From NCBI GenBank assembly GCA_964651515.1, contig CAZYYB010000001.1, forward strand, positions 40,548 to 104,547: DNA of 64,000 bases, in the 5' to 3' direction. The notes beneath the pieces are model-generated. The model was not told the DNA's origin and did no database searches. It saw only the letters and a program-made list of their open reading frames with translations. The translations under genes and the position numbers were made by a program. Positions 45,868 to 54,669 of the stretch are shown piece by piece. The stretch's first letter is position 1; each line of letters begins with the position of its first letter. Origin of the DNA: BOG-1184 sp964651515. GTDB taxonomy: Bacteria; Fibrobacterota; Chitinivibrionia; Chitinivibrionales; Chitinispirillaceae.

Positions 45868-46761
45868 GTGACAATCGTTTTACCAAAAAACTATCATATT
45901 AAAGAAGAACTCGAAAAAAACCGGGTACAGTGCGTTTCTCAGGAATTGGCCTTAAAGGAGGATATCCGCGCCCTTCGCATCGGCATTCTCAACGTCATGC
46001 CGGTCGCCGAGACCTACGAGTTCAGCCTGCTGCACCCGCTCGGACGCTCGGTTCTTCAGATCGAGCCGATCTGGATCAAGCTCCATGACCATGCGTATTC
46101 ATCCAGCAACTCAAAGCACCTGGAGGATTTTTACGTCCATTTCGAGGAAGCGATAAACTCCCGGCAGCTCGACGGCCTGGTATTGACCGGGGCACCGGTG
46201 GAAGAGCTCCCTTTTGAAAATGTGCACTACTGGGGAGAACTCACCCGCATCCTCAGGTATGCCCATACCAATATCTCCTCGACGCTCGGGATCTGCTGGG
46301 GAGGATTGGCGCTTGCCAGGTTCCTGGGGATCGATAAAGTGCAATATCCCGAAAAGATGTTCGGAGTTTACGAAACGGTTAATCTCGACCGGAGCCACCG
46401 GATTACGGGGGATATGGACGACCTTTTTTGGTGCGCCCAGAGCCGTCACGCCGGGATTCCGGACGACATACTCGAAGCCGAGGCCGCAAAGGGTACCGTG
46501 CGGCTTCTCGCCTATGCAAAAGGCGCGGGATATACCATTTTTGAAAGCGCGGACCAGCGATTCCTGATCCATCTCGGCCATCCCGAATACGAACCGGAAC
46601 GGATTGTCAAAGAGTATCATCGCGACCGGGAAAAAGGCCGTACCGATGTGGGGGAACCCCTGAATTTCAATCTCGCCAAGCCGATCAACTCGTGGCGGTC
46701 GCACCGGAACGAATTCTTTTCCCAATGGGTTAAATTCGTTCACGAATCGACCACCTACTGA
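45868..46761 (+). CDS. metA: homoserine O-acyltransferase MetA (predicted acetyl-CoA-specific)
   Basis: A 297-residue MetA/MetXS-fold enzyme that activates homoserine for methionine synthesis. Catalytic C143 is in GICWGG, with H238/E240 in GHPEYE. The acyl-specificity site after the TGAP motif is Glu (TGAPVEEL, E112). In characterised MetA enzymes Glu here selects acetyl-CoA while Gly selects succinyl-CoA, so despite the MetA fold this is predicted to make O-acetylhomoserine. It starts with GTG; GGTGATC, complementary to the 16S tail, precedes it. The next gene, serine acetyltransferase, also feeds sulfur amino-acid synthesis. Confidence 0.93.
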   Translation: MTIVLPKNYHIKEELEKNRVQCVSQELALKEDIRALRIGILNVMPVAETYEFSLLHPLGRSVLQIEPIWIKLHDHAYSSSNSKHLEDFYVHFEEAINSRQLDGLVLTGAPVEELPFENVHYWGELTRILRYAHTNISSTLGICWGGLALARFLGIDKVQYPEKMFGVYETVNLDRSHRITGDMDDLFWCAQSRHAGIPDDILEAEAAKGTVRLLAYAKGAGYTIFESADQRFLIHLGHPEYEPERIVKEYHRDREKGRTDVGEPLNFNLAKPINSWRSHRNEFFSQWVKFVHESTTY

Positions 46762-46794
46762 AATCGCCTCGTGCAGGCCGGTTGAAGGGAACGC

Positions 46795-47694
46795 ATGGAA
46801 ACTTTCAAGGATTGGATGAACCGACGGCTTCCCACGGTGGTGGATACGCTCGATGCGGCCATTCAGTCCGACGGCTATATCCCCAATGAAGAGGGGCTGG
46901 ATTTTTCGGGCCGTAATGCTATCGGTAAAATTCTCGACGATATGCTCGCCGTGCTCTTTCCCGGTTGTTTCAGCAAGGAACCGGTTGGCCGGGAGGTGCT
47001 CAATTTTTACCTTTCAGATTCGCTTCGCCACATCTCGTTCCGCTTACTGAAGCATATTCGCGGAGTACTTCATTTCCGATGCACAAAACCTGAAGCCGCG
47101 GAGTGCGCCTGCGATAAGCATGCCGAAGAAACGCTTATCCGGGTTGTTGAATCGCTTCCCTCGATCCGGGCGCTGCTGATCGAGGATATCGATGCCGCGT
47201 ATGAAGGCGATCCTGCGGCCCAGAACAGGGATGAAATCCTATTAAGTTACCCCTGTGTCGACGCGATCGCCACCTATCGGATCGCTCATCTGCTCTATGA
47301 ACTCGGTGTCCCCATCATACCGCGGATCATGTCGGAACGCGCTCACTCCCGGACCGGGATCGATATCCATCCCGGAGCCCGGATCGGTTCCCGTTTTTTC
47401 ATCGATCATGGGACCGGAGTCGTCATCGGGGAAACCACGCGGATCGGGCGGAATGTAAAACTGTACCAGGGCGTGACGCTCGGCGCGCTTTCGCCGTTCG
47501 ACAGCGATGGACACCCCCTGCGGGGGGAAAAACGGCATCCGGACATCGAAGACGATGTAATTATCTATGCAAATGCCACCATACTGGGCGGTACGACCGT
47601 GATCGGCAGGGGTGCGGTAATCGGCGGCAATACCTGGATCATCACCTCGGTGGCACCGGGCCGGCATGTTTATAATACGATACAAAATACCTGA
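46795..47694 (+). CDS. cysE: serine O-acetyltransferase
   Basis: A 299-residue EpsC/SrpH-type serine acetyltransferase producing O-acetylserine for cysteine. The helical N-terminal half (about 1-165) leads to a left-handed beta-helix of hexapeptide repeats: GIDIHPGARIGSRFFIDHGTGVVIGETTRIG with the catalytic Asp/His, then VKLYQGVTLGALS and GGTTVIGRGAVIGGN. The short C-terminal tail ends NTIQNT and may bind cysteine synthase. It lies 33 bp after metA, so cysteine and methionine acyl acceptors are made from one transcript. Confidence 0.92.
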   Translation: METFKDWMNRRLPTVVDTLDAAIQSDGYIPNEEGLDFSGRNAIGKILDDMLAVLFPGCFSKEPVGREVLNFYLSDSLRHISFRLLKHIRGVLHFRCTKPEAAECACDKHAEETLIRVVESLPSIRALLIEDIDAAYEGDPAAQNRDEILLSYPCVDAIATYRIAHLLYELGVPIIPRIMSERAHSRTGIDIHPGARIGSRFFIDHGTGVVIGETTRIGRNVKLYQGVTLGALSPFDSDGHPLRGEKRHPDIEDDVIIYANATILGGTTVIGRGAVIGGNTWIITSVAPGRHVYNTIQNT

Positions 47695-47768
47695 CCCTTC
47701 TACCCTCCCGGAAGTCTCCTTATCCCCACCGGCGAGAGTTCCCGATCAATCGCAAAGGAGATGAACAA

Positions 47769-48590
47769 TTGGAAAACATGCAGGTTTTTGCCGCACTCTT
47801 GGCCGCAGTCCGAAATAAGACTCCGCTGGTTCACCAGATCACCAATTACGTAACGGTGAATGACTGTGCAAACATCGTGCTGGCTCTGGGGGGCTCGCCG
47901 GTAATGGCCGACGATGAGGCTGAAGTCGAACAGATGGTTTCTATCGCTTCGGCTCTGGTGATCAATATCGGAACGCTCAATGCACGGACGATAAAATCGA
48001 TGTTTTTAGCGGGGAAAAAAGCCAACCGGCTCGGCATTCCCGTTATTCTGGATCCGGTCGGAGCGGGTGCAACCGCGCTGAGGACCGGCACCACCGAAAA
48101 AATCATCGCGGAAATTCAGCTTTCCGTGCTGCGCGGCAACAGTTCGGAGATCAAAACGGTTGCCGGTATCGAAAGCGCAACCAGGGGGGTCGACAGCATC
48201 GATGACACCCGGGAATCGGCTATCGACGTCAAGGATCTGGCTAAAACGCTTGCGAGCAGGCTGCATTGCACCGTGGCGATTACCGGCAGGCAGGATACCA
48301 TTTCCGACGGGGTGCGTACCGGCTTGATCGATAACGGCCATCAGAGTCTTTCCAAAGTCACCGGAACGGGTTGCATGGCGACGGCACTGGTCGGCTGCTA
48401 TGCCGGCGTTACCCGCGACAGTTTCCTTGCAGCCTGCGCCGGGATCATGACGATGGGGCTGGCCGGAGAGCGGGCATGGGCGGATGCCGGGGCGGCAGGC
48501 ATCGGCAGTTTCAAAATATCGCTCTTTGACTGTATTGATAAAATGACGCCCGAAGAGCTCATGGAGGGCGGCAAGTTCCATGCGGCATAA
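47769..48590 (+). CDS. thiM: hydroxyethylthiazole kinase ThiM
   Basis: A 273-residue ribokinase-like enzyme that phosphorylates the thiazole alcohol in thiamine salvage. Signatures: PLVHQITNYVTVNDCAN near the start, PVILDPVGAGAT, RGNSSEI, and the GTGC anion hole with the catalytic Cys (VTGTGCMATALVG). TTG is the likely start: AAGGAG lies 8 bases before it, whereas the ATG three codons on is too far. Overlaps thiE by 11 bp. No TPP riboswitch is visible in the short leader. Confidence 0.94.
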   Translation: MENMQVFAALLAAVRNKTPLVHQITNYVTVNDCANIVLALGGSPVMADDEAEVEQMVSIASALVINIGTLNARTIKSMFLAGKKANRLGIPVILDPVGAGATALRTGTTEKIIAEIQLSVLRGNSSEIKTVAGIESATRGVDSIDDTRESAIDVKDLAKTLASRLHCTVAITGRQDTISDGVRTGLIDNGHQSLSKVTGTGCMATALVGCYAGVTRDSFLAACAGIMTMGLAGERAWADAGAAGIGSFKISLFDCIDKMTPEELMEGGKFHAA

Positions 48591-49239
48591 GCCGACGATC
48601 GATTACCGGCTGTACCTGGTAACCGATCGAAACCTGCTGAACGGAAAAAGTCTGGCGCAAAGCGTCGAGGATGCGATTGCCGGCGGTGTTACCGTCGTCC
48701 AGCTCAGGGAAAAAACTCTCGGAACGCGCGATTTTTTCGACCTGGCTCTCCGGGTGAAGGCAATTACCGACCACTACGGCATCCCGCTCATCATCAACGA
48801 TCGCCTCGATATCGCGCTTTCGGTGAACGCTGCAGGGCTTCACATCGGCCAGGGGGATCTGCCGGTTCCGCTTGCCCGGAAACTGCTCGGGCCGGATAAA
48901 GTACTGGGCGTTTCGGCAGCGACCGTTGAAGAGGCCGCTGCTGCCCGGAACGAAGGCGCGGATTATCTCGGCATCGGCGCAGTTTTTCCCACCGGCACCA
49001 AGACCGACGCCCGGAATGTTCCCGTCGAAACGCTGCGTCGGATCAGGGAGCGCATAGCAATTCCAATCGTCGCGATCGGCGGCATCAACCGGAGCAACGC
49101 CCGCCTGGTCCTGAACGAAGGGGTCGACGGGATAGCGGTGGTCTCGGCGATCCTCGGCGCACCGGACATACGGCTGGCCGCGCACTGTCTGCACGATCTG
49201 TGCATGAAATTACCGACGGACGAAGCGCCGACGAGGTGA
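48580..49239 (+). CDS. thiE: thiamine-phosphate synthase ThiE
   Basis: A 219-residue TIM-barrel enzyme joining HMP-pyrophosphate to thiazole phosphate. QLREKTLGTRDF, INDRLDIALSVNAAGLHIGQGDLP and ADYLGIGAVFPTGTK are the substrate and pyrophosphate-binding signatures. It overlaps thiM and ends 60 bp before the convergent kinase gene. With ThiM it makes thiamine phosphate from salvaged thiazole; an HMP kinase (ThiD) is not in the window. Confidence 0.95.
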   Translation: MRHKPTIDYRLYLVTDRNLLNGKSLAQSVEDAIAGGVTVVQLREKTLGTRDFFDLALRVKAITDHYGIPLIINDRLDIALSVNAAGLHIGQGDLPVPLARKLLGPDKVLGVSAATVEEAAAARNEGADYLGIGAVFPTGTKTDARNVPVETLRRIRERIAIPIVAIGGINRSNARLVLNEGVDGIAVVSAILGAPDIRLAAHCLHDLCMKLPTDEAPTR

Positions 49240-49299
49240 GAAGAATCTCCTGCGGCCTGGTTTTTCAGCCGGTCATGCACGACTGGTCCGGCGCCCTGG

Positions 49300-52200
49300 T
49301 CAGACCGGCCATTCCCGTTTCCTGAACCCCAGCTTGAAATAGTTTCCCCGATCATCCGTTTCCAGCCAGATACGGCCCTGATGGGCATTCATGACCATGC
49401 GGCAGAAAAAGAGTCCCAGGCCCTTGGAGAAATGGGACGCCTTGTTATCGACCCGTGAATACTTTTCGAAGATCGCGAGGCCGTGTTCTCCGGGTATCGG
49501 GTTTCCGGAATTGAAAAAGGTGATGATGTTTTCCTCAGGGGTGCTTTGAAAAGTCAAGTTCAGCCTGCCGTCCACTTCCGTATATTTTGCAGCATTTGAA
49601 AACAGATTCTGTATGACGCGCTCGATAAGATAGGGGTCGGCCGTAAGGACAAAATCGCCCTCGGGAGGGGCAATGGTCACGCCGATGCGTTTTTCGATAA
49701 AGAGCACACCGCGGCCGTATTTCTGGGCGATAGCCGCGATCTCCTCGAAATAAATCTCCCGGAGCTGGAGCGTGAGCTTCCCGTCCTCCATCTTACTTAT
49801 ATCGAGTAAATTGGAGGCAAGATTGATGATGTCGGTACAGGATTCCTGAGCGAGATCGATGTTCCGGATGGTTTTAAGGTCCTCCGGATGCCGCAATGCA
49901 AGCAGCCGTATATGACCGGATATGCCGGCGGCGAAATTTTTGATGTCATGGACAACCGCACCGGAGAGCAGCTCTTTCATCCGTTCCGATTCGATGAGCT
50001 TGAGGTTGGTGGAGGCAAGCTGCCGCGCTTTTTCGGAGATGTCCGCCGTCTGGGACTTGACTTTCTCCTCAAGGCGGGCGTTGAGGCGTTTGTAGTCTTC
50101 CATGAGTTGTGCATTTTCAATGAGAAACCCGGCCTGCACCGAAATGATGTTCGCCGCCTTAACGGCGTTATCCGAAAAAAGCCCGGCAACGAGCCGGTTG
50201 GCCAGGAAGACGCACCCGAGGTATTTGTCGCCCCGGATAAGCGGCACGCATATCGATGAACCGTTTTCGCCGGCAAGGTCCTCCCTCCCATCACTTTTCC
50301 CGCTGAGGTCGGGGCAGAGCACAATGGATTTCTGCGCCTTTGCCTTTGCCATAAGGCTCTCTGAAACCGCGACGGCATCGCATTGCAGAACCCGGTTTTC
50401 ATGGTTGAGGGCAATGCTCCTTCCGGCACGGCTTGCCTCTCCTTCGAGGCGAAGAAGCCCGTATTGAGCGCCGGTCGTCCGGATGAGCAGACCGACAATG
50501 CGTTGCAGCAGCGTGTCGACATTCTCCGCCTGGGTCAGGGAGACGCTTGCTTTGTAGAGGGTGTCGACGCGGATCTGGTCGGTCGCGTCCCCCCCTCCGC
50601 CGGGAATTTCCACCCGTCGATCGACCCGCTCGCGGTTTTTGGTGAGCCCGGGATCGACCTTGTCCCTGATCCTGTCACTTTCGACAAGGGCTCCGCAGTT
50701 TTCAAATAACTGGTAGGCCCGGTTGAAGTAGTCCCGGCCGAGACCCGGCCGGTTGCACTGCTCAAAAAACCTTGCATAAGCCGCCAGCGACTTCGCCTCC
50801 TCGTATTTCATGTCAAGATCATGGTGCCGGTTGATCGCCTTCAGGAAAAAATGCCTGGCTATGCGCCGGCGCCCTTTATAGGCATTATACCACGCGATCG
50901 CGCGAAACGCGGCTCCCCGGTGGGCCGGATACATGACGCCGCGGACGAGCGCCGCAATGGAGAAACGGCGCAATTCGGCGAGGAGTGCGCGATCGGAATG
51001 GGGGAGCTGGGTGCGGGGCCGGGAAGAGTGATGGCGATTATAATACTCCTGGGTTAAAATTTCACAGCGGTCGGAAAAAGCTTCGGCAACGTATTCCTGG
51101 ATAAGATTGTTTTGCTTGATGCTGTCGAGAATTGAATCGGAAAGGTCATAGGCGCCCTTGATCTGGTCGTTAAAAAATATTTTCTTAAGAATATAAATAT
51201 TAGAAATAGTTTTGTTCAACGGAACATTGGAAAGAATGCCCTCTCTCTCCTCAATTAAAGTTCCCCAGTCGGAGGGAGTATCCCTGCCGGCCAAGAATTT
51301 CATGTGGGCCAAATAAAAATGTGCCGAGGCCAAGCCCCGGATATCTTTACACTCATCGTCTATGTTCAATAATTTATCAATAATAATTTCACAATTTGAG
51401 AAACATCCCTTTCTGATTTCATTTGCGACTATTGTCTCCAGGGGAACTATCTGGCCCCAAAGATCTCCTATTTTCCTGTACTGGTCAATGCTTTCGTTCA
51501 GGTTGGTTTTCGAATTTTTCCAATCGCCGCCATAATAGAAGGTTACGCCGCCGAATGAATGAGAAAACGCAAGAATGTCCTTTCGATTAACCATTTCCGC
51601 GATATGTATTGCCTTCTTATAATAGTTAAGGGATCTTTTTTTCAAAAGCAACAAATAGGAAGAAACCGTATGGTAGGCATAGGTTTCGGCCTTTTCCGCA
51701 CAATTAATAAGAGTATCGGCTATATTGAGTGCTTTGAAGTGCGCATATTGCACTAAAATGATGTTTTTATAAAACAAAGAAAACGAAAGTCGATTTAGAA
51801 TTCGTACCGACAGCTTGCTTTCAAAAGTATCCTTTGGTTGTACCAGCGCTTTTACACCAAATGTTAAGGCTACCTGTTTCAGTATTTCCACCAGCAGCGT
51901 TATTATTATTAAAAACTTGTTAGAATAAAACTTTATGCCCAATTGATCAAGTGCTTCAAAAAAGAACTTCGTCGAGCGTTCAAAATTCCCGGTGTTATGG
52001 TAAATCGTCCCTATCTTGTATTTAATATCGAGTTCCGCCGCTTTGTCGAGATTTTTATTTTCACTGAGAACCTTTTCAAACATCTTCAGCGCCTGCTCAT
52101 TCCTTCCGGTCAACATCAGTACCTCGCCGAACTCGATCTGCATCCGGGTAACATCGATGGGCAAGGCAATACCGACGCCCTCGCAATGCGATACCATGAG

Positions 52201-54426
52201 CTGGGTCTTGGTGAAATATCTCGCGGCAATATCAAGCGCGACTTTTTCTACGGCATAGCGGGCCGCTTCATGGCTCAAAACTATGGATTGAGAGAGGTTT
52301 TTGCTTTTTAAATACGATTCTGCGGCATGGAAGAGAAATTCACGATCCTTACCCGCCAGCGCCCCGTATGTTTCGCCGAATTTTTCGTACAGCAGGAATT
52401 TGCGGTCTTCGGGAATCTGCCGGCGAATCGATTCCTGGATGTGGTCATGCGTAAAACGGAAATCACCGCCGAGCTGCGGCCGGATGAACCCCGCCCGGTC
52501 GAGCCGGTCGACAATTGCGTCCGAGTCCGATCCGGAAAACCCTCCCACGATCTCGATAATATTTTTCTGAAATTTGCCTTCTGCAAGCGAGGCGGTTTCG
52601 AGCCACTGAAGCTCGCGGGAATCCAGGGTTTTAAGTTTCTGAATGATCAGGGAAAGCGGATCGAGTTTTTCCGGAAGGCGGGAGAGGTCGCTCAGGGAGA
52701 GCGACCACCCTTTCTCGGTCATCATCAGGATAAAGTTATTGACCAGAAACCGGAACGCTTCGGTAAGGGCGAACGGAGAACAGTCGGTTTTCGTCGCCAG
52801 GAGGTCGACGAGCTTTTCCATATCGTCGACTTCGCCGAACCGGGAACAGATCAGATCGCCGATTTCCGACCGGCTGAAGGACATGATCGGAAGAAATTTC
52901 CTGAACCCGATCCGGTGCAGGTCAAATTCAAACACATGCAGTTCCCCTTCGAGCTGTTCCGCGCGCAGCGTCACCAGGACCATGCAGGGAGTCTGTGCCC
53001 GCAGGAGGCGTCGGAGGACTTCGAAGGAAACGCGGTCGATCCATTGGAGGTCGTCGATATAAAGGACGAGCGGCTTGAACGAACAGAGCGTCGAGAGCAG
53101 GGAAAAAAGCACATGGGCGGTACGGTCCGCTTCCTTTTCCGATTCAACGATATCGATGGGCAGGACTTCACGAAAAAACGGCTTCATCTCGGGAACCATG
53201 CGGCAGATGACACCGGAATAATTGATCAGCAGTTTGTCGGCGGTGATGGAAAAGGTCTCTACCGCTTCCTTCCCGCCGGCGTTGATTTTAGAAATAAAAT
53301 CGAGCACCAGGTGCCTGAAAATGGAGTAAGGTTGCTGCGGGGTGAAACTATTACATTTTACCGATAAATAAAAGACTCTGTCGGTGAAAGACAGGGTCCT
53401 GAATTCATGTGCTATTTCGGATTTGCCGATGCCGGATTTTCCATGGATGCATATCGATACCGGGCTTCCCTGGAGAAATTGCTCCAGCCCGTACCGGCAG
53501 GTATCGACTTCCCTGCCCCGCGCAATAAAAAGGCGCGAGCGGTTCACGGCGATGATGGCGTCCTCCCTGCCCGCAACAAAGTCGTCATGCGATTCGCTTC
53601 GCAGGTGTTCCATGGCCGCGGCGAGATCGTGGTTGAACCCCGCCGCAGTCTGATATCGTTCGGAGGGAGTCGGTTTGAGCGCCTTGAGCAGGATCGCATT
53701 GATGGACAGTGGAACACGGTGCAACGGCTGCACTTCGGTTCGGATCGCATGGTGCAGGAGCTCTTCGACGGTGTTTTCCTTGAGCTCGAAGGGAGTTTTA
53801 CCCGAAATCATCTGATAGAGGACCAGGGCGGCGGCATACAGGTCGGATCGTGAATCGATTTTAAACGCCGTGAAACCCATCTGCTCGGGAGAAAGGGAGG
53901 GGAAGGTACCGATGACGCTTCCTTCCGGTATCCGGGACGCCTCCTCTTCGGTCATCGAACAGCCGAAATCGAGAAGCTGAAGTCCCTTATCATCGTCGAT
54001 ATAAAGGTTTTTGGGGTTGACGTCGCAGTGAATTATGCCGCGGCAGTGGATGTATTCGAGCGCATCGAGAAGTTGCCGGCAGATATGCAGGGCATCCAGC
54101 GGTATAAGGGTCGAGGACGACAGCATCGCGGCGAGGGTTTTGCCCTTTCGGTAGGGATAGGCGATGGAGTCGACGGTATCTTCGCCGAGGGAAAATACCG
54201 GTTTGGCGATGTTCTGGTGGTTCAGACCGGAAACAATATCCATTTCATGCTTGAACCGCATTTTGCGATGGAGGAAGCCGGCACCTTCACTGGGCGTTTC
54301 CTTCAGGCATTTGAGGAGGAATTGTTCGCCGCTTTCCCGATGGCGGATGACCGAAACGTCGCTGTCGCTCGACGAGGACAACGCATCGAGATATTCGTAG
54401 CTGGTCGAAATGGTTTTCGTTGGCAT
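49300..54426 (-). CDS. giant Ser/Thr kinase-AAA ATPase-helical repeat-GAF-histidine kinase
   Basis: A 1708-residue soluble multidomain sensor. Residues about 10-265 are a eukaryotic-type kinase: K39, HCDVNPKN (133-140, with Cys replacing the Arg of HRD) and DFG (153-155). Residues about 303-560 are an AAA/STAND-type ATPase: Walker A GKSGIGKS (329-336) and Walker B VLYIDDLQWID (454-464). Residues about 690-1255 are TPR-like helical repeats, 1285-1440 a GAF domain, then a coiled coil and a histidine kinase with H1493 in VVHDIKN, N-box IQNLFSNAAKYT (1605-1616) and GLGLFF. No receiver or membrane helix. This architecture is known in large STK-HK hybrids (cyanobacteria, myxobacteria). The ligand is unknown. 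The middle of the gene is distinctly AT-rich. Confidence 0.9.
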   Translation of the reverse strand: MPTKTISTSYEYLDALSSSSDSDVSVIRHRESGEQFLLKCLKETPSEGAGFLHRKMRFKHEMDIVSGLNHQNIAKPVFSLGEDTVDSIAYPYRKGKTLAAMLSSSTLIPLDALHICRQLLDALEYIHCRGIIHCDVNPKNLYIDDDKGLQLLDFGCSMTEEEASRIPEGSVIGTFPSLSPEQMGFTAFKIDSRSDLYAAALVLYQMISGKTPFELKENTVEELLHHAIRTEVQPLHRVPLSINAILLKALKPTPSERYQTAAGFNHDLAAAMEHLRSESHDDFVAGREDAIIAVNRSRLFIARGREVDTCRYGLEQFLQGSPVSICIHGKSGIGKSEIAHEFRTLSFTDRVFYLSVKCNSFTPQQPYSIFRHLVLDFISKINAGGKEAVETFSITADKLLINYSGVICRMVPEMKPFFREVLPIDIVESEKEADRTAHVLFSLLSTLCSFKPLVLYIDDLQWIDRVSFEVLRRLLRAQTPCMVLVTLRAEQLEGELHVFEFDLHRIGFRKFLPIMSFSRSEIGDLICSRFGEVDDMEKLVDLLATKTDCSPFALTEAFRFLVNNFILMMTEKGWSLSLSDLSRLPEKLDPLSLIIQKLKTLDSRELQWLETASLAEGKFQKNIIEIVGGFSGSDSDAIVDRLDRAGFIRPQLGGDFRFTHDHIQESIRRQIPEDRKFLLYEKFGETYGALAGKDREFLFHAAESYLKSKNLSQSIVLSHEAARYAVEKVALDIAARYFTKTQLMVSHCEGVGIALPIDVTRMQIEFGEVLMLTGRNEQALKMFEKVLSENKNLDKAAELDIKYKIGTIYHNTGNFERSTKFFFEALDQLGIKFYSNKFLIIITLLVEILKQVALTFGVKALVQPKDTFESKLSVRILNRLSFSLFYKNIILVQYAHFKALNIADTLINCAEKAETYAYHTVSSYLLLLKKRSLNYYKKAIHIAEMVNRKDILAFSHSFGGVTFYYGGDWKNSKTNLNESIDQYRKIGDLWGQIVPLETIVANEIRKGCFSNCEIIIDKLLNIDDECKDIRGLASAHFYLAHMKFLAGRDTPSDWGTLIEEREGILSNVPLNKTISNIYILKKIFFNDQIKGAYDLSDSILDSIKQNNLIQEYVAEAFSDRCEILTQEYYNRHHSSRPRTQLPHSDRALLAELRRFSIAALVRGVMYPAHRGAAFRAIAWYNAYKGRRRIARHFFLKAINRHHDLDMKYEEAKSLAAYARFFEQCNRPGLGRDYFNRAYQLFENCGALVESDRIRDKVDPGLTKNRERVDRRVEIPGGGGDATDQIRVDTLYKASVSLTQAENVDTLLQRIVGLLIRTTGAQYGLLRLEGEASRAGRSIALNHENRVLQCDAVAVSESLMAKAKAQKSIVLCPDLSGKSDGREDLAGENGSSICVPLIRGDKYLGCVFLANRLVAGLFSDNAVKAANIISVQAGFLIENAQLMEDYKRLNARLEEKVKSQTADISEKARQLASTNLKLIESERMKELLSGAVVHDIKNFAAGISGHIRLLALRHPEDLKTIRNIDLAQESCTDIINLASNLLDISKMEDGKLTLQLREIYFEEIAAIAQKYGRGVLFIEKRIGVTIAPPEGDFVLTADPYLIERVIQNLFSNAAKYTEVDGRLNLTFQSTPEENIITFFNSGNPIPGEHGLAIFEKYSRVDNKASHFSKGLGLFFCRMVMNAHQGRIWLETDDRGNYFKLGFRKREWPV

Positions 54427-54506
54427 GGGGTATTCCAGTTGATGTAAAGTTCCGCCTCACATAACCCGTTGCAACTGTCTTAAAATAAGAACCTTAGACA
54501 CCGTAA

Positions 54507-54536
54507 TTGTACCCATTAATGCGGGAAAACGGCAAT
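54507..54536 (-). promoter_or_regulatory. candidate promoter of the giant kinase gene
   Basis: On the minus strand TTGCCG (54536-54531), 18 bases, then TACAAT (54512-54507) within GGGTACAATTAC, closely matching the atp operon promoter. It lies about 80 bp before the kinase start and separates it from the ThDP gene's terminator. Confidence 0.55.
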
Positions 54537-54632
54537 GGATAAAAATCTTTCCGCGGCGACGGGGGGCCTGCCATAAAATAGCCGTCTACCTGTTGGGGAT
54601 AGTACAAAAAAGGCTACAATAGGTGGGAAAAG

Positions 54633-54662
54633 GCCGAATCGGCCCGTGAGGGCCGATTCGGC
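54633..54662 (-). terminator. strong intrinsic terminator after ThDP gene
   Basis: A perfect 13-bp stem (GCCGAATCGGCCC / GGGCCGATTCGGC) with a GTGA loop, followed on the minus strand by CTTTTCCC. It sits 8 bp after the stop of the ThDP enzyme and marks the end of that operon. Confidence 0.75.
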
Positions 54663-54669
54663 GGCAGGG

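Noticed and set aside
47695..47768. TPP riboswitch before thiM
   Set aside because: The gap is 74 bases with no CTGAGA or ACCTGAT-type conserved boxes.
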